A stretch of 64,000 nt of DNA from Streptomyces reniochalinae. GTDB lineage: Bacteria > Actinomycetota > Actinomycetes > Streptomycetales > Streptomycetaceae. The stretch is taken from positions 62,001 through 126,000 of the forward strand of contig NZ_QOIM01000038.1 in the NCBI RefSeq assembly GCF_003323735.1, written 5' to 3'. The notes under the pieces were generated by a model. It was not told where the DNA came from, made no database searches, and was given only the letters and a program-made list of their open reading frames with translations. The translations under genes were made by a program, and so were the position numbers. Below are positions 16,331-24,029 of the stretch, piece by piece (the first letter of the stretch is position 1; every line of letters starts with the position of its first letter).

Positions 16331-17557
16331 CTACAGCGCGGCGCCGCCCGGTTTGATCATGCCCCGCACCGTGCGCGAGTCGACGAACTCGCCCAGCGCC
16401 GTCATGTCCCACTCCCCCGAGAACTGGCGGACGAACTTGGCCATCAGCACCCCGGTGCGGGGCTCGGAGTGCGTCAGGTCGAAGCGGACGAGCTCACCGC
16501 CGGCGCCGTCGAGAAGGCGGCAGTAGGCCTTGGCGACATCCGTGAACTTCTGCCCCGAGAAGGAGTTCACGGTGAAGACCAGGCCGGTCACCTCGGGCGG
16601 CAGGTCGCCGAGGTGGACGGTGATCACCTCGTCGTCCCCCGCGCCCTCGCCCGTGAGGTTGTCGCCCGAGTGCTGGATGACACCTCCGAGGATGGCGAGC
16701 TTGCCGAAGTAGCAGGCGTCGATCTTCTTGCGGTTGGCGTCGTAGGCGATGACCGAGGCGTCGAGGTCGATGTCCTTGGCCCGCCTGCCCGCGCGGAAGA
16801 CGGGCTCCCAGCCGAGGCCCATACGCACCGAGGAGCGCAGCGGCTGTCCCCCCTTGACCAGGGAGACCGTCTGGTTCTTCTCCAGGCTGACCCGGCCCTT
16901 GTCCAAATTGATCTTCCCTCCCCCTGCCGCGCCCGCGGGGGCGGCAGGGGGAGCCGAGGGAGCCGCCGGCGCGGAGGGAGCCGCGGGCGCGGGCGGTGCG
17001 GACGGGGCGGGCGCCGCGGGCGGGGCCGTCGGCGCGGGCGGAGCGGTGGGAGCGGCCTGGGCGGCGGGCTCCTCCACGTTCACCCCGAAGTCGGTGGCGA
17101 TGCCGCCCAGCCCGTTCGCGTACCCCTGGCCGACCGCGCGGACCTTCCAGGCGTCGTTCCTGCGGTAGAGCTCGACCACCAGCAACGCCGTCTCGGAGCC
17201 GAGCTGCGGCGGGGTGAAGGTGGCGAGCACGGCGCCGCTCGCGGCGTCGCGAACCGTGGCGGTGGGCTCCGTACCCGCGAAGGTGGCGCCCGCGTCGAGG
17301 CTCGCGGTGACGACGACCTTGTCGATCTCGGCGGGGACGGCACCGGTCTCCACCGTGATGGTGTCGGCGGCGCCGCTGCTGTGGGTCACGCCGGGCGCGG
17401 TCGGCTGGTTGTAGAAGACGAAGTCCTCGTCCGAACGCACCTTGCCCTGGGGGCTCAGCAGCAGCGCCGAGACGTCGAGCTTCGTGGGGGCGGTCACGTC
17501 CACCGCCACGCGCTGCGCGGTCAGCGGAAGGTTGGCGCCGGGAGTCATTGCGGTCAT
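16331..17557 (-). CDS. Tandem TerD-domain stress protein
   Basis: 408 residues. It has two TerD/CABP-type domains: residues 1-160 (PLTAQRVAVDVTAPTKLDVS, SDEDFVFYNQPTAP) and about 225-408 (INLDKGRVSLEKNQTVSLVK, DIDLDASVIAYD, VFTVNSFSGQKFTDV). A linker of about 55 residues, almost only Pro and Ala, joins them. TerD domains bind Ca2+ and are tied to tellurite and general stress responses. Streptomyces has many paralogues, but the Pro/Ala-bridged double form is less common. It diverges from a TetR regulator with a palindrome between, so that regulator may control it. Confidence 0.9.
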   Translation of the reverse strand: MTAMTPGANLPLTAQRVAVDVTAPTKLDVSALLLSPQGKVRSDEDFVFYNQPTAPGVTHSSGAADTITVETGAVPAEIDKVVVTASLDAGATFAGTEPTATVRDAASGAVLATFTPPQLGSETALLVVELYRRNDAWKVRAVGQGYANGLGGIATDFGVNVEEPAAQAAPTAPPAPTAPPAAPAPSAPPAPAAPSAPAAPSAPPAAPAGAAGGGKINLDKGRVSLEKNQTVSLVKGGQPLRSSVRMGLGWEPVFRAGRRAKDIDLDASVIAYDANRKKIDACYFGKLAILGGVIQHSGDNLTGEGAGDDEVITVHLGDLPPEVTGLVFTVNSFSGQKFTDVAKAYCRLLDGAGGELVRFDLTHSEPRTGVLMAKFVRQFSGEWDMTALGEFVDSRTVRGMIKPGGAAL

Positions 17558-17658
17558 GCCGAAGGTAACGACCGGCCCCGCTTTGCGGTTCCTTTGCCGA
17601 GGGCCCGTTCCGGTGCGGCCGCGGGCGTGGGGCGGCGCGGGCGTACAGTGGGTGACGG

Positions 17659-17674
17659 TAGACCGGACGGTTTA
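17659..17674. promoter_or_regulatory. Candidate TetR operator
   Basis: TAGACCGGACGGTTTA contains ACCG-GA-CGGT with further flanking T/A symmetry. It resembles operators of AcrR/TetR-type repressors and lies 63 bases before the TetR GTG, in the region shared with the divergent TerD gene. Confidence 0.5.
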
Positions 17675-17736
17675 CCGGAGGGCGGGACGCCACAGCGGAC
17701 GGGGCCGGTTCGATCCGGGAAGGGAGCCGTGGGGCA

Positions 17737-18330
17737 GTGGGGACGGGAACGGCCGAGGCGGGGGAGCTGACCCCGGGGGCCCGCAAGGTCCTGGAGGCGG
17801 CGAGCACGCTCTTCTACGAGCGGGGCATCACGGCTGTCGGCGTCGACCTGATCGCGAAAGAGGCGGGGACCACCAAGAAGACGCTCTACGACAGGTTCGG
17901 CGGCAAGGACGCGCTGATCGCCGCGTATCTGCGCGAGCGCGACCTGCGCTGGCGCTCCTGGCTCACGGGGTGGCTGGAGGAGCACGCCGGGTCCGCAGGG
18001 CCGCGGGCCAGGCTGCTGGCCACCTTCGACGCGCTCGCGGAGTGGACGCGGCGCCACAACCCGCGCGGCTGCGGTTTCGTCAACGCCGCGGCGGAGCTGC
18101 CCGACCCGGCGCACCCGGGCCGTCGGATCATCACCGACCAGAAGCTGTGGCTGCGCGGCTGCCTCTACGATCTGGCGGTCGAGGCGGGCGCGGCCGACCC
18201 CGGAAGGCTGGCCGACGAGCTGACGCTGCTGCACGAGGGCGCGACGGTGCTGCGCGGTCTCGCGCTGGTCGACGACCCGGTGGCCCGCGCCCGCTCCCTG
18301 GCCGAGCAGGCCCTCGACCGAGCGAGCTAG
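17737..18330 (+). CDS. TetR/AcrR family transcriptional regulator
   Basis: 197 residues from GTG 17737 (GAAGGGAG upstream). The N-terminal helix-turn-helix is clear: RKVLEAASTLFYERGITAVG then LIAKEAGTTKKTLYDRFGGK. The C-terminal ligand domain contains NPRGCGFVNAAAELPDPAHP, typical of a TetR subgroup common in Streptomyces. The ligand is unknown. It probably represses itself and perhaps the divergent terD gene through the palindrome at 17659. Its stop codon lies in a CTAG that is also the stop of the convergent DUF2267 gene. Confidence 0.92.
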   Translation: MGTGTAEAGELTPGARKVLEAASTLFYERGITAVGVDLIAKEAGTTKKTLYDRFGGKDALIAAYLRERDLRWRSWLTGWLEEHAGSAGPRARLLATFDALAEWTRRHNPRGCGFVNAAAELPDPAHPGRRIITDQKLWLRGCLYDLAVEAGAADPGRLADELTLLHEGATVLRGLALVDDPVARARSLAEQALDRAS

Positions 18331-18719
18331 CCCTCGGGGGTGAAGAGGGCGGCGAAGTCCTCGGGAAGTTGCGTGACGACGTGACGCACCTGTCCCGCTG
18401 ACACCGCCTGCGGGAGAGCGGAGAGGACCGCCGCCGTGTGCGTCCGTGCGTCCTCCGTCCTCGACGAGGTCCGCTCCGCGACGCGCCGGTAGAACTCCTC
18501 GACACCGAATGCCTCGCCCCCGGCCTCCGCGTCGGCTCCGCTGCCTCGCAACGGTCGATCCAGCGGTGTGGGCATCTGGTCGGCCAGATCCTGAGCTTCG
18601 TCGGCGGTGATGCGTGCGGCCAGCACCCCCAGGACGGCCTCCGTGACCTTCCTGGTCTCGTCCTGGTCCCGGTAGCCGCCCTGGTCACGCACCAGTGCCA
18701 AGAACTCGTCGTCGCGCAT
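18327..18719 (-). CDS. DUF2267 domain protein
   Basis: 130 residues from the ATG at 18719. The sequence fits the DUF2267 family: MRDDEFLALVRDQGGYRDQD, the repeated helical pattern VTEAVLGVLAARITADEAQD, then LADQMPTPLDRPL, and a second copy of the pattern near the C-terminus (HTAAVLSALPQAVSAGQVRH, VVTQLPEDFAALF). The function is unknown. The stop codon overlaps the TetR stop through a shared CTAG. A longer start at 18788 is possible but has no better ribosome-binding site. Confidence 0.82.
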   Translation of the reverse strand: MRDDEFLALVRDQGGYRDQDETRKVTEAVLGVLAARITADEAQDLADQMPTPLDRPLRGSGADAEAGGEAFGVEEFYRRVAERTSSRTEDARTHTAAVLSALPQAVSAGQVRHVVTQLPEDFAALFTPEG

Positions 18720-18842
18720 GAAACATCTCAATCGTTCGATATCGGTTGCTGGACGCTCCGGTTTCCCCCGCGCGCTCGTCCTATGCATCGGCGTCTCGTG
18801 CCGCCGCGGGCGCGGCGGCCGCGGGAGAGCAAAGTCGCCGGC

Positions 18843-19211
18843 TCACAGCTCCTCCTCGAGTCGGATCGCCTGACGCAGGGAATCCCGTGCCTGGTGCGAC
18901 TCGCCCTCCTGCGACTCCAGCAGCGCCGCCGCAATGGCATCCAGCTTTCGCTGGAGAGCGGCCTCGGCACGTCGTTCCGAGTTCTTCAGCAGAGCCAGCA
19001 TGAGGAGGTTGACGGAGGTCAGTACGTCGCCGGCGAAGATCAGCCAGGGCACCGGCAGATGCACCAGGTGGACGATGACCATACCGACGATCAGGAACAG
19101 GCACAGCAGGAAGAACACCGGAGAACTGGTCAGGTTCGACGCGGTCTCTGCGAGGCGTGCGAAGCGGTCGCGCTGCCCCCCGCCTCGGTCCGAGGGGTGC
19201 TGAAGAGTCAT
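18843..19211 (-). CDS. Low-affinity iron permease family small membrane protein
   Basis: 122 residues. Two membrane segments (SPVFFLLCLFLIVGMVIVHL and VPWLIFAGDVLTSVNLLMLAL) are followed by a charged helical tail with LKNSERRAEAALQRKLDAI. This pattern fits the bacterial family annotated as low-affinity iron permease, named after yeast Fet4. An iron-transport role in bacteria is not established for such short proteins. It precedes the DUF2267 gene on the same strand with a gap of about 120 bases. Confidence 0.8.
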   Translation of the reverse strand: MTLQHPSDRGGGQRDRFARLAETASNLTSSPVFFLLCLFLIVGMVIVHLVHLPVPWLIFAGDVLTSVNLLMLALLKNSERRAEAALQRKLDAIAAALLESQEGESHQARDSLRQAIRLEEEL

Positions 19212-19648
19212 GCGTCACCGTGTTCCCCGGACACGGGCGACATGATCGGTGTGCGGAGGAGCGGCTGCCGCGCGGAGCCGTGCGGCAGCCCCTCCCAGCC
19301 GCGTCTTCGTGCCGTTCGCGTTCTCGGTGCCGCGCCTCTTGGCGTCCTTCGCGGAGGCGGACCTACACCCCGTAGCCGTCTACGGCCGCATCACCGCGAT
19401 CGAAAACGCCCCTCGGGAGCTGCCGGTCCTCCGACTCGACGCCTGCCACCGTCCGCACCGACAGGTGGCGGCCAGGCAGCCGTCGACCGGGGCCGGCCTT
19501 CCCCGCCCGCCCGCGGCGTCTTGAGGAGCCGCCCCGGAAGGGTCCTGGTCGGCGCCGGGCACACGCAGTTGTCACGCACCCGCAGTCGAGGACGGCGCCC
19601 CGCCGGGCCGAGGTGCGTGACGCGAGGCGCGGGCGCAACCTGGAGGGT
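19212..19648. other. 437-base stretch without a convincing gene
   Basis: Open frames exist on both strands, including a plus-strand stretch with FVPFAFSVPRLLASFAEADL, but none has a good ribosome-binding site or recognisable family resemblance. Possibly decayed coding sequence; no repeat or RNA gene seen. Confidence 0.4.
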
Positions 19649-19864
19649 ATGAGTGCGGTCATCGTCGTCCATCCGCCCTCCCCCGCCGGCGGCCGCCAGG
19701 TGAGTGCGCGCGGCGAGACGCTGGGCACCGCCTACGGGCTGACCGATCTGATCGAATATCTGCGCCGTGCCGGGCTGGATGTCGCTACTGTCGATCTGTA
19801 CGACGAAGCGATAATCGAGTGGCAGGGCGGCAACCACCTGGTCTGGGGCCGCGAGCCGGAATGA
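19649..19864 (+). CDS. Small hypothetical protein
   Basis: 71 residues from the ATG at 19649, directly after GGAGG with unusually short spacing (2 bases). The sequence MSAVIVVHPPSPAGGRQVSA continues with an amphipathic middle (LTDLIEYLRRAGLDVATVDL) and an acidic end. It looks like a real small soluble protein with codon use like its neighbours. I do not recognise a function; similar short proteins occur widely in Streptomyces as conserved hypotheticals. Confidence 0.65.
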   Translation: MSAVIVVHPPSPAGGRQVSARGETLGTAYGLTDLIEYLRRAGLDVATVDLYDEAIIEWQGGNHLVWGREPE

Positions 19865-19919
19865 ACACCGCTCGGACGGGACACCGGGCCCGTGAGGGCG
19901 GTGCGTGGGGAGGGGAAGC

Positions 19920-20501
19920 ATGGCTGGGCAGGGGGAGGACACGGGTGCGGAAGCGCGGTTCCCGTGGCTGTGGCTGGTTCCGGGGGTAGTGGTGCTGGCC
20001 GTACTGACGGTGTGGGGCGTGCTGGTCTACCCGGATCTGCCCGCGAGGGTGCCGCAGCACTTCGGCGGCGACGGCGTCGACACGTACGCGGACAAGTCGG
20101 TCGGCAGCGCCTTCGTCCCCGTGTTCGTGCACCTCGGCGTCCTCGTGGTGATGTCCGCGACGACGCTGCTGACCGTGCGCATCACACCCGAGTCCGCGTT
20201 GCCGCCGCACAGGCGCACCGTGGGCCTCGTCAACCGGCCGAGCACGGCCGAGGGCGCCCGGCAGGTCGCCAGGGCCCAGCTCTTCCTCGCGTTCTGCGTG
20301 GGGCTGGGGCTGCTGGCGACGTGCCGGGTGATGTGGAGCACCACACCGCAGCAGGAGGCCGAGGGCTCCGCCACCTCGACGCTCGTTCTCACGCTGCTGC
20401 CCATCGCCCTCGGCACCCTTGCCGTGCTGGTGACGGCGCTGCGGGACCGGGGGCGTGGGGCGCGGAGCAGCGGCGGCGGGCGGTCTAGCGCCGACGGCTG
20501 A
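19920..20501 (+). CDS. DUF1648-domain membrane protein
   Basis: 193 residues from ATG 19920, which follows GGGGAGGGGAAG; a GTG at 19905 is an alternative. The first membrane helix (FPWLWLVPGVVVLAVLTVWG) leads into the DUF1648 motif VYPDLPARVPQHFGGDGVDT. Three more helices follow, including PVFVHLGVLVVMSATTLLTV and LTLLPIALGTLAVLVTAL. DUF1648 occurs in SdpI-like immunity proteins and other small membrane proteins. A specific role cannot be read here. It is convergent with the ProP-like transporter gene and overlaps its 3' end by 17 bases. Confidence 0.82.
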   Translation: MAGQGEDTGAEARFPWLWLVPGVVVLAVLTVWGVLVYPDLPARVPQHFGGDGVDTYADKSVGSAFVPVFVHLGVLVVMSATTLLTVRITPESALPPHRRTVGLVNRPSTAEGARQVARAQLFLAFCVGLGLLATCRVMWSTTPQQEAEGSATSTLVLTLLPIALGTLAVLVTALRDRGRGARSSGGGRSSADG

Positions 20502-22029
20502 GCGTCTGCAACTGCTGGCTGGTGGAGATCAGCTCCCTGGCCTCCTCCTCGTTGCTGACCATGGGCTGCGAGCCGTGCAGCGGCACACCGGCGCTCTCCG
20601 GCAGGAAGCGGACGGCGAGCAGTCCGATCAGCCCGCTCACGATCAGATAGAGGCCGGGGATCAGGTTGTTGTCCGTGGCGCTGACGAGGCTCTCGGTGAA
20701 CAGCGGTGTCGTTCCGCCGAAGGCGGCGACGGAGAAGTTGAACCCGATGCCCATGGCGGCGTAGCGCACGCTCGTGGGGAAGAGCGCGGGCAGCGTGGCG
20801 GCCGAGGGGGCCGCGAACCCGGCGAGCAGCGTCGCCAGGATGAGCACACCGAGCGCGGGCAGCAGCCAGCCGCCCGAGCGGATCAGCAGGAAGGAGGGGA
20901 CGGCCAGCACGATCTGGCCGATCGCCGCCCACCGGTAGACCGGGCGGCGGCCGACGCGGTCGCTCAGCCGTCCGACGAAGGTGATCAGCACCACCACCCA
21001 GACCATGCCGACCAGCACGAGCACGTCGGAGGTGGTCCCCGAGCGTCCCAAAACTTCCGTCTGGTAGGTCGGCAGGTAGCCGGTGACCATGTAGTTGGTC
21101 ACGTTGTAGAGCAGCACCAGGCCGACGCAGATCAGCAGCGGCTCCCAGTGCTTGCGCAGGATGGTGCGGAACTCGCGCCGGTTGGTCTCCTGGGCCGCGA
21201 CCTTCTGGTCGTGTTCGTCCAGCTGCTGCTGGAAGGCGGGGGACTCCTCCAGCTTGAGCCGCATGTAGAGGCCGATCAGGCCCAGCGGCCCCGCGATCAG
21301 GAACGGGATGCGCCAGCCCCAGGAGAGCATCTGCGCGTCGCTGAGGGCGAAGTTCAGCCCGGTGACGAGGACCGAGCCGAGCGCGTAGCCGGTGAACGTC
21401 CCGAAGTCGAGGAAGCTGCCGAGGAAGCCGCGTCGGCGATCGGGCGAGAACTCGGCGATGAAGGTGGTCGCACCGCCGTACTCGCCGCCCGTCGAGAAGC
21501 CCTGCAACATGCGGGCGACCAGCAGCAGGATCGGCGCGGCGATCCCGATGGTGGCGTAGCTGGGGATGAACCCGATCAGGAAGGTGCCGAACGCCATCAG
21601 GATCATGGTCGCGGCCAGCACCTTCTGGCGGCCCAGCTTGTCGCCGAGCGGCCCGAAGAAGAGCCCTCCGAGCGGGCGGACGACGAAGGCGGCGGCGAAG
21701 GTGGCGAACGAGGCGAGCAGCTGCGCCGAGTCGGAGGCCCCCGGGTAGAAGACCTTGCCGATCGTGGCGGCCAGGTAGCTGTAGACGCCGAAGTCGAACC
21801 ACTCCATGCAGTTGCCGAGGGCGGAGGCCGTCACCGCCCGCTTGAGCATCGGCTCCTCGACGACCTGCACGTCGTCCTTGGTGAAGGGTCGGCCCTTACG
21901 GCGCAGTCTGCGCACCAGCTCGTCGCGCACCTGGCGGGGCAGCTCGGCGACCGCGCGCGGTACCTGCCGAGCCGCCGCCGCTTTGCCCCCCGATGGTCGC
22001 TTGGGGCTCTCTGTCACGTCGGCATTCAC
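20485..22029 (-). CDS. ProP-like MHS family symporter (probable osmoprotectant uptake)
   Basis: About 514 residues from GTG 22029; GTG 22017 is an alternative. It is closely similar in pattern to E. coli ProP: LGNCMEWFDFGVYSYLAATI, RPLGGLFFGPLGDKLGRQKV, FSTGGEYGGATTFIAEFSPD, GWRIPFLIAGPLGLIGLYMR and ALFPTSVRYAAMGIGFNFSV. It has twelve predicted helices and a C-terminal coiled tail shorter than that of ProP. ProP takes up proline, betaine and ectoine with protons under osmotic stress. That fits a genome that also makes ectoine, about 20 kb away. The exact substrate is inferred. Confidence 0.88.
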   Translation of the reverse strand: MNADVTESPKRPSGGKAAAARQVPRAVAELPRQVRDELVRRLRRKGRPFTKDDVQVVEEPMLKRAVTASALGNCMEWFDFGVYSYLAATIGKVFYPGASDSAQLLASFATFAAAFVVRPLGGLFFGPLGDKLGRQKVLAATMILMAFGTFLIGFIPSYATIGIAAPILLLVARMLQGFSTGGEYGGATTFIAEFSPDRRRGFLGSFLDFGTFTGYALGSVLVTGLNFALSDAQMLSWGWRIPFLIAGPLGLIGLYMRLKLEESPAFQQQLDEHDQKVAAQETNRREFRTILRKHWEPLLICVGLVLLYNVTNYMVTGYLPTYQTEVLGRSGTTSDVLVLVGMVWVVVLITFVGRLSDRVGRRPVYRWAAIGQIVLAVPSFLLIRSGGWLLPALGVLILATLLAGFAAPSAATLPALFPTSVRYAAMGIGFNFSVAAFGGTTPLFTESLVSATDNNLIPGLYLIVSGLIGLLAVRFLPESAGVPLHGSQPMVSNEEEARELISTSQQLQTLSRRR

Positions 22030-22134
22030 ACCCTTTGTTCCGTATGGCCGAATAGGCGGGATCTGCTCGATCGTACGGAAAGGCCGTAGCGGATCACGGA
22101 ACCGGGTTGCCGGACTCGCCGCACGCACACACGC

Positions 22135-22154
22135 CCCCCGCACTTCGGCGGGGG
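22135..22154 (-). terminator. Possible terminator after the YeeE-type gene
   Basis: CCCCCGC and GCGGGGG arms with a 6-base loop, extended imperfectly by flanking CACAC/GTGTG. It lies between the YeeE gene stop and the ProP-like gene start. Confidence 0.4.
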
Positions 22155-22220
22155 TGTGCGGACACGTGTGCGCGCGGGACCTCGTCGTCAGGGGGGCCGA
22201 AGCGGACGGCGGGGCGCCGC

Positions 22221-23495
22221 TCAGCAGACGCCGTCGCCGGGCTTCGGGTTCGCGAGTCCGACGTACGGGCGCAACCGCAGCCCCACCCAGGTACCGACCA
22301 GCGCGGCGGCACCCCAGAGCCAACCGTGCAGGCTACCCGAGGCGATCCCGGCGAGGTACGCGCCGATGTTGCAGCCGCCCGCCATACGTGCGCCGACGCC
22401 CATCAGGATGCCGCCGAGCACCGCGGCTCCGGCCGTGCGCCAGGCGACGCCCCTGTGCCAGGTCCACACGCCGCCCGTGGCCGCGGCCACGGCGGCGCCG
22501 ATCATGATGCCGATGTCGGTGAGGCTGGTCTTGTCGGCGAGCACCGGCCCTGCCAGGGCCTCGGCGTTTCCGGGCTGCCGCCAGTACGCCCAGCTCTCGG
22601 GCGAGCCGCCGAGCGCCCCCACGACCTTGGCGCCCCACAGGGCGAACGCGCTGGTCACACCCCACGCGCCACCGGAGACGAGCAGCACGGCAGCGCCCAG
22701 GACGGCGAGGACCAGCGCTCCGGCGGCCAGCGGCCAGGAGCCGCGCACGACGCGGAGCAGACCACCGCGCGCGGACGGCGGCACGCCCACGGGCGGCGGG
22801 TTGCGGCGCGCCTGCACCCGGCGCGAGACCAGCACCACGAGCCCAAGCAGCACCAGCGTCACCGCCAGGGATCCCGCCCAGCCGAGATGGTCGGAGAAGA
22901 GCACCGGATCGACGGCGGGCAGGTCGCTCCACAGCCCGTACTGCCAGGCGGCGAGCGTCGAGCCGACGACGAAGCCGCCCAGCGTCAGCACGATGGTGCT
23001 CTGCCCCGATCCGACGGCGAAGAGGGTCCCCGAGGCGCACGCGCCGCCGAGCTGCATGCCGACGGCGAAGAGGAAGGCGCCCAGCAGCAGCCCCACGCCG
23101 ATCGGTCCGGCGCTGGGGGCGGGAGCCGCCCCGAACAGGCCCGTTCCGGTGCCGATGATCAAGGCGAACAGGGTGGCGGTCGTTCCGAGCAGGAGGGCGT
23201 GGGCCCGCAGGCCCGTGCCGTTGCCGACGGCGATCAACTGCCGCCAGGCGGAGGTGAAGCCGAAGCGGGAGTGGAAGAGGCCGACGCCGAGGCCGAGGCC
23301 GAGGAGCAGCAGGACGCCCGGCTTGGTGCCGTGCGCGGCCCACACGTAGCCGGTCAGCCCCAGGCCGAGCACCAGTGCGATGACGAGCGGCAGCCGCCGC
23401 ACGGCCGGCGCGGCGGGTGCCTCAGGCGCGGGCAGCCGGGTCGGCGCGGGCGTCAGCAGCGCGGTCGTCCGGGCGGAGGGAGGAGCGGTTGTCAC
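22221..23495 (-). CDS. YeeE/YedE family (sulfur transport, TsuA-like) permease
   Basis: 424 residues from GTG 23495, with GGAGA 7 bases upstream. It holds multiple membrane helices and the two pseudo-symmetric YeeE/YedE glycine-cysteine signatures, FAVGMQLGGACASGTLFAVG and GVGARMAGGCNIGAYLAGIA. In bacterial TsuA these loops carry the Cys residues that relay thiosulfate through the membrane, so uptake of thiosulfate or another sulfur oxyanion is likely. No TusA-like partner is adjacent. The 5' region holds two copies of a GTCTC-type inverted repeat that may be an operator. Confidence 0.88.
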   Translation of the reverse strand: MTTAPPSARTTALLTPAPTRLPAPEAPAAPAVRRLPLVIALVLGLGLTGYVWAAHGTKPGVLLLLGLGLGVGLFHSRFGFTSAWRQLIAVGNGTGLRAHALLLGTTATLFALIIGTGTGLFGAAPAPSAGPIGVGLLLGAFLFAVGMQLGGACASGTLFAVGSGQSTIVLTLGGFVVGSTLAAWQYGLWSDLPAVDPVLFSDHLGWAGSLAVTLVLLGLVVLVSRRVQARRNPPPVGVPPSARGGLLRVVRGSWPLAAGALVLAVLGAAVLLVSGGAWGVTSAFALWGAKVVGALGGSPESWAYWRQPGNAEALAGPVLADKTSLTDIGIMIGAAVAAATGGVWTWHRGVAWRTAGAAVLGGILMGVGARMAGGCNIGAYLAGIASGSLHGWLWGAAALVGTWVGLRLRPYVGLANPKPGDGVC

Positions 23496-23580
23496 AAGGG
23501 TCTCCGTGCGCGTACGGGGAGGGCGGGGACGGGAGGGGACGGGAGCGCCGACGCCGTCTCGTTCCCGGACGTCCACCTCG

Positions 23581-23603
23581 CGCGTCTCGCGACATGAGAC
23601 GCG
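23581..23603. promoter_or_regulatory. Inverted repeat, copy 1 (GTCTCGCGACATGAGAC)
   Basis: 8-bp perfect arms CGCGTCTC/GAGACGCG around a 7-base centre. Its core has the same form as the repeat at 23784: GTCTCGCGA, three variable bases, GAGAC. Confidence 0.5.
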
Positions 23604-23643
23604 ACCTGGACTCGCGCGGGTACGGAGGGCTGCGCGTGCGCCG

Positions 23644-23742
23644 TCAGCGACGGGTGCGGCGACAGAGCGCGTCGTCCACGCTCCACGCGGTGGCCGCGAA
23701 GAGCGTGAGCGCGAGCGCCAACAGGCACGCTGGTCCGAACAT
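23644..23742 (-). CDS. Possible 32-residue membrane peptide, perhaps leaderless
   Basis: Begins MFGPACLLALALTLFAATAW and ends SVDDALCRRTRR: one hydrophobic helix and a basic tail. No Shine-Dalgarno sequence precedes the ATG. A TACTGT hexamer ends about 7 bases upstream, which would suit a leaderless transcript. It lies between two copies of a shared inverted repeat, upstream of the YeeE gene and on its strand. It may be a real small protein or chance; no family recognised. Confidence 0.3.
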   Translation of the reverse strand: MFGPACLLALALTLFAATAWSVDDALCRRTRR

Positions 23743-23783
23743 GGGGGAAACAGTAAAGGAAGTCGCCGCCCGTACAGCACCGC

Positions 23784-23800
23784 GTCTCGCGAGCCGAGAC
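23784..23800. promoter_or_regulatory. Inverted repeat, copy 2 (GTCTCGCGAGCCGAGAC)
   Basis: Matches copy 1 at 14 of 17 bases and lies just upstream, on the minus strand, of the TACTGT patch and the small ORF. Two identical-form sites flanking a short gene suggest a shared regulator. Confidence 0.5.
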
Positions 23801-24029
23801 ACCCCATGAGACGAGCGCCCCGGAGTGTGGCGCCCGAAGGGGCGCGCGGAACCGCGCGACCAGCCACCACGCACGCGCACCCGGCACGGAAGCCGCAACC
23901 GACCACAGCGGGAACACCGCGCCGCTCCCCCGGCGCGGCCGCCTCCTCAACGCGGCGCGGCACAAGGCAGGCGCGCCGCAACGCAGGCGCGCCACCAGCA
24001 CAAGCCGGCACACACCCCGTGAGGAAACC

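Larger units (their letters stand above)
23496..24029. other. 534-base regulatory region upstream of the YeeE gene
   Basis: Holds two copies of the same inverted repeat (23584 and 23784), a possible 32-codon membrane peptide between them, and an AT-richer patch at 23740-23757 that reads TTTACTGTTT on the minus strand. The remainder, up to the DUF gene end, shows no gene. Confidence 0.5.

Noticed and set aside
17706-17720. ggttcgatcc, resembling a tRNA T-loop
   Set aside because: No matching acceptor, D or anticodon stems upstream; it is the leader of a TetR gene.
19249-19524. 91-codon plus-strand frame in the 19.2-19.6 kb gap
   Set aside because: No ribosome-binding site, no recognisable family, and an Arg/Pro-rich end; treated as non-coding or decayed.
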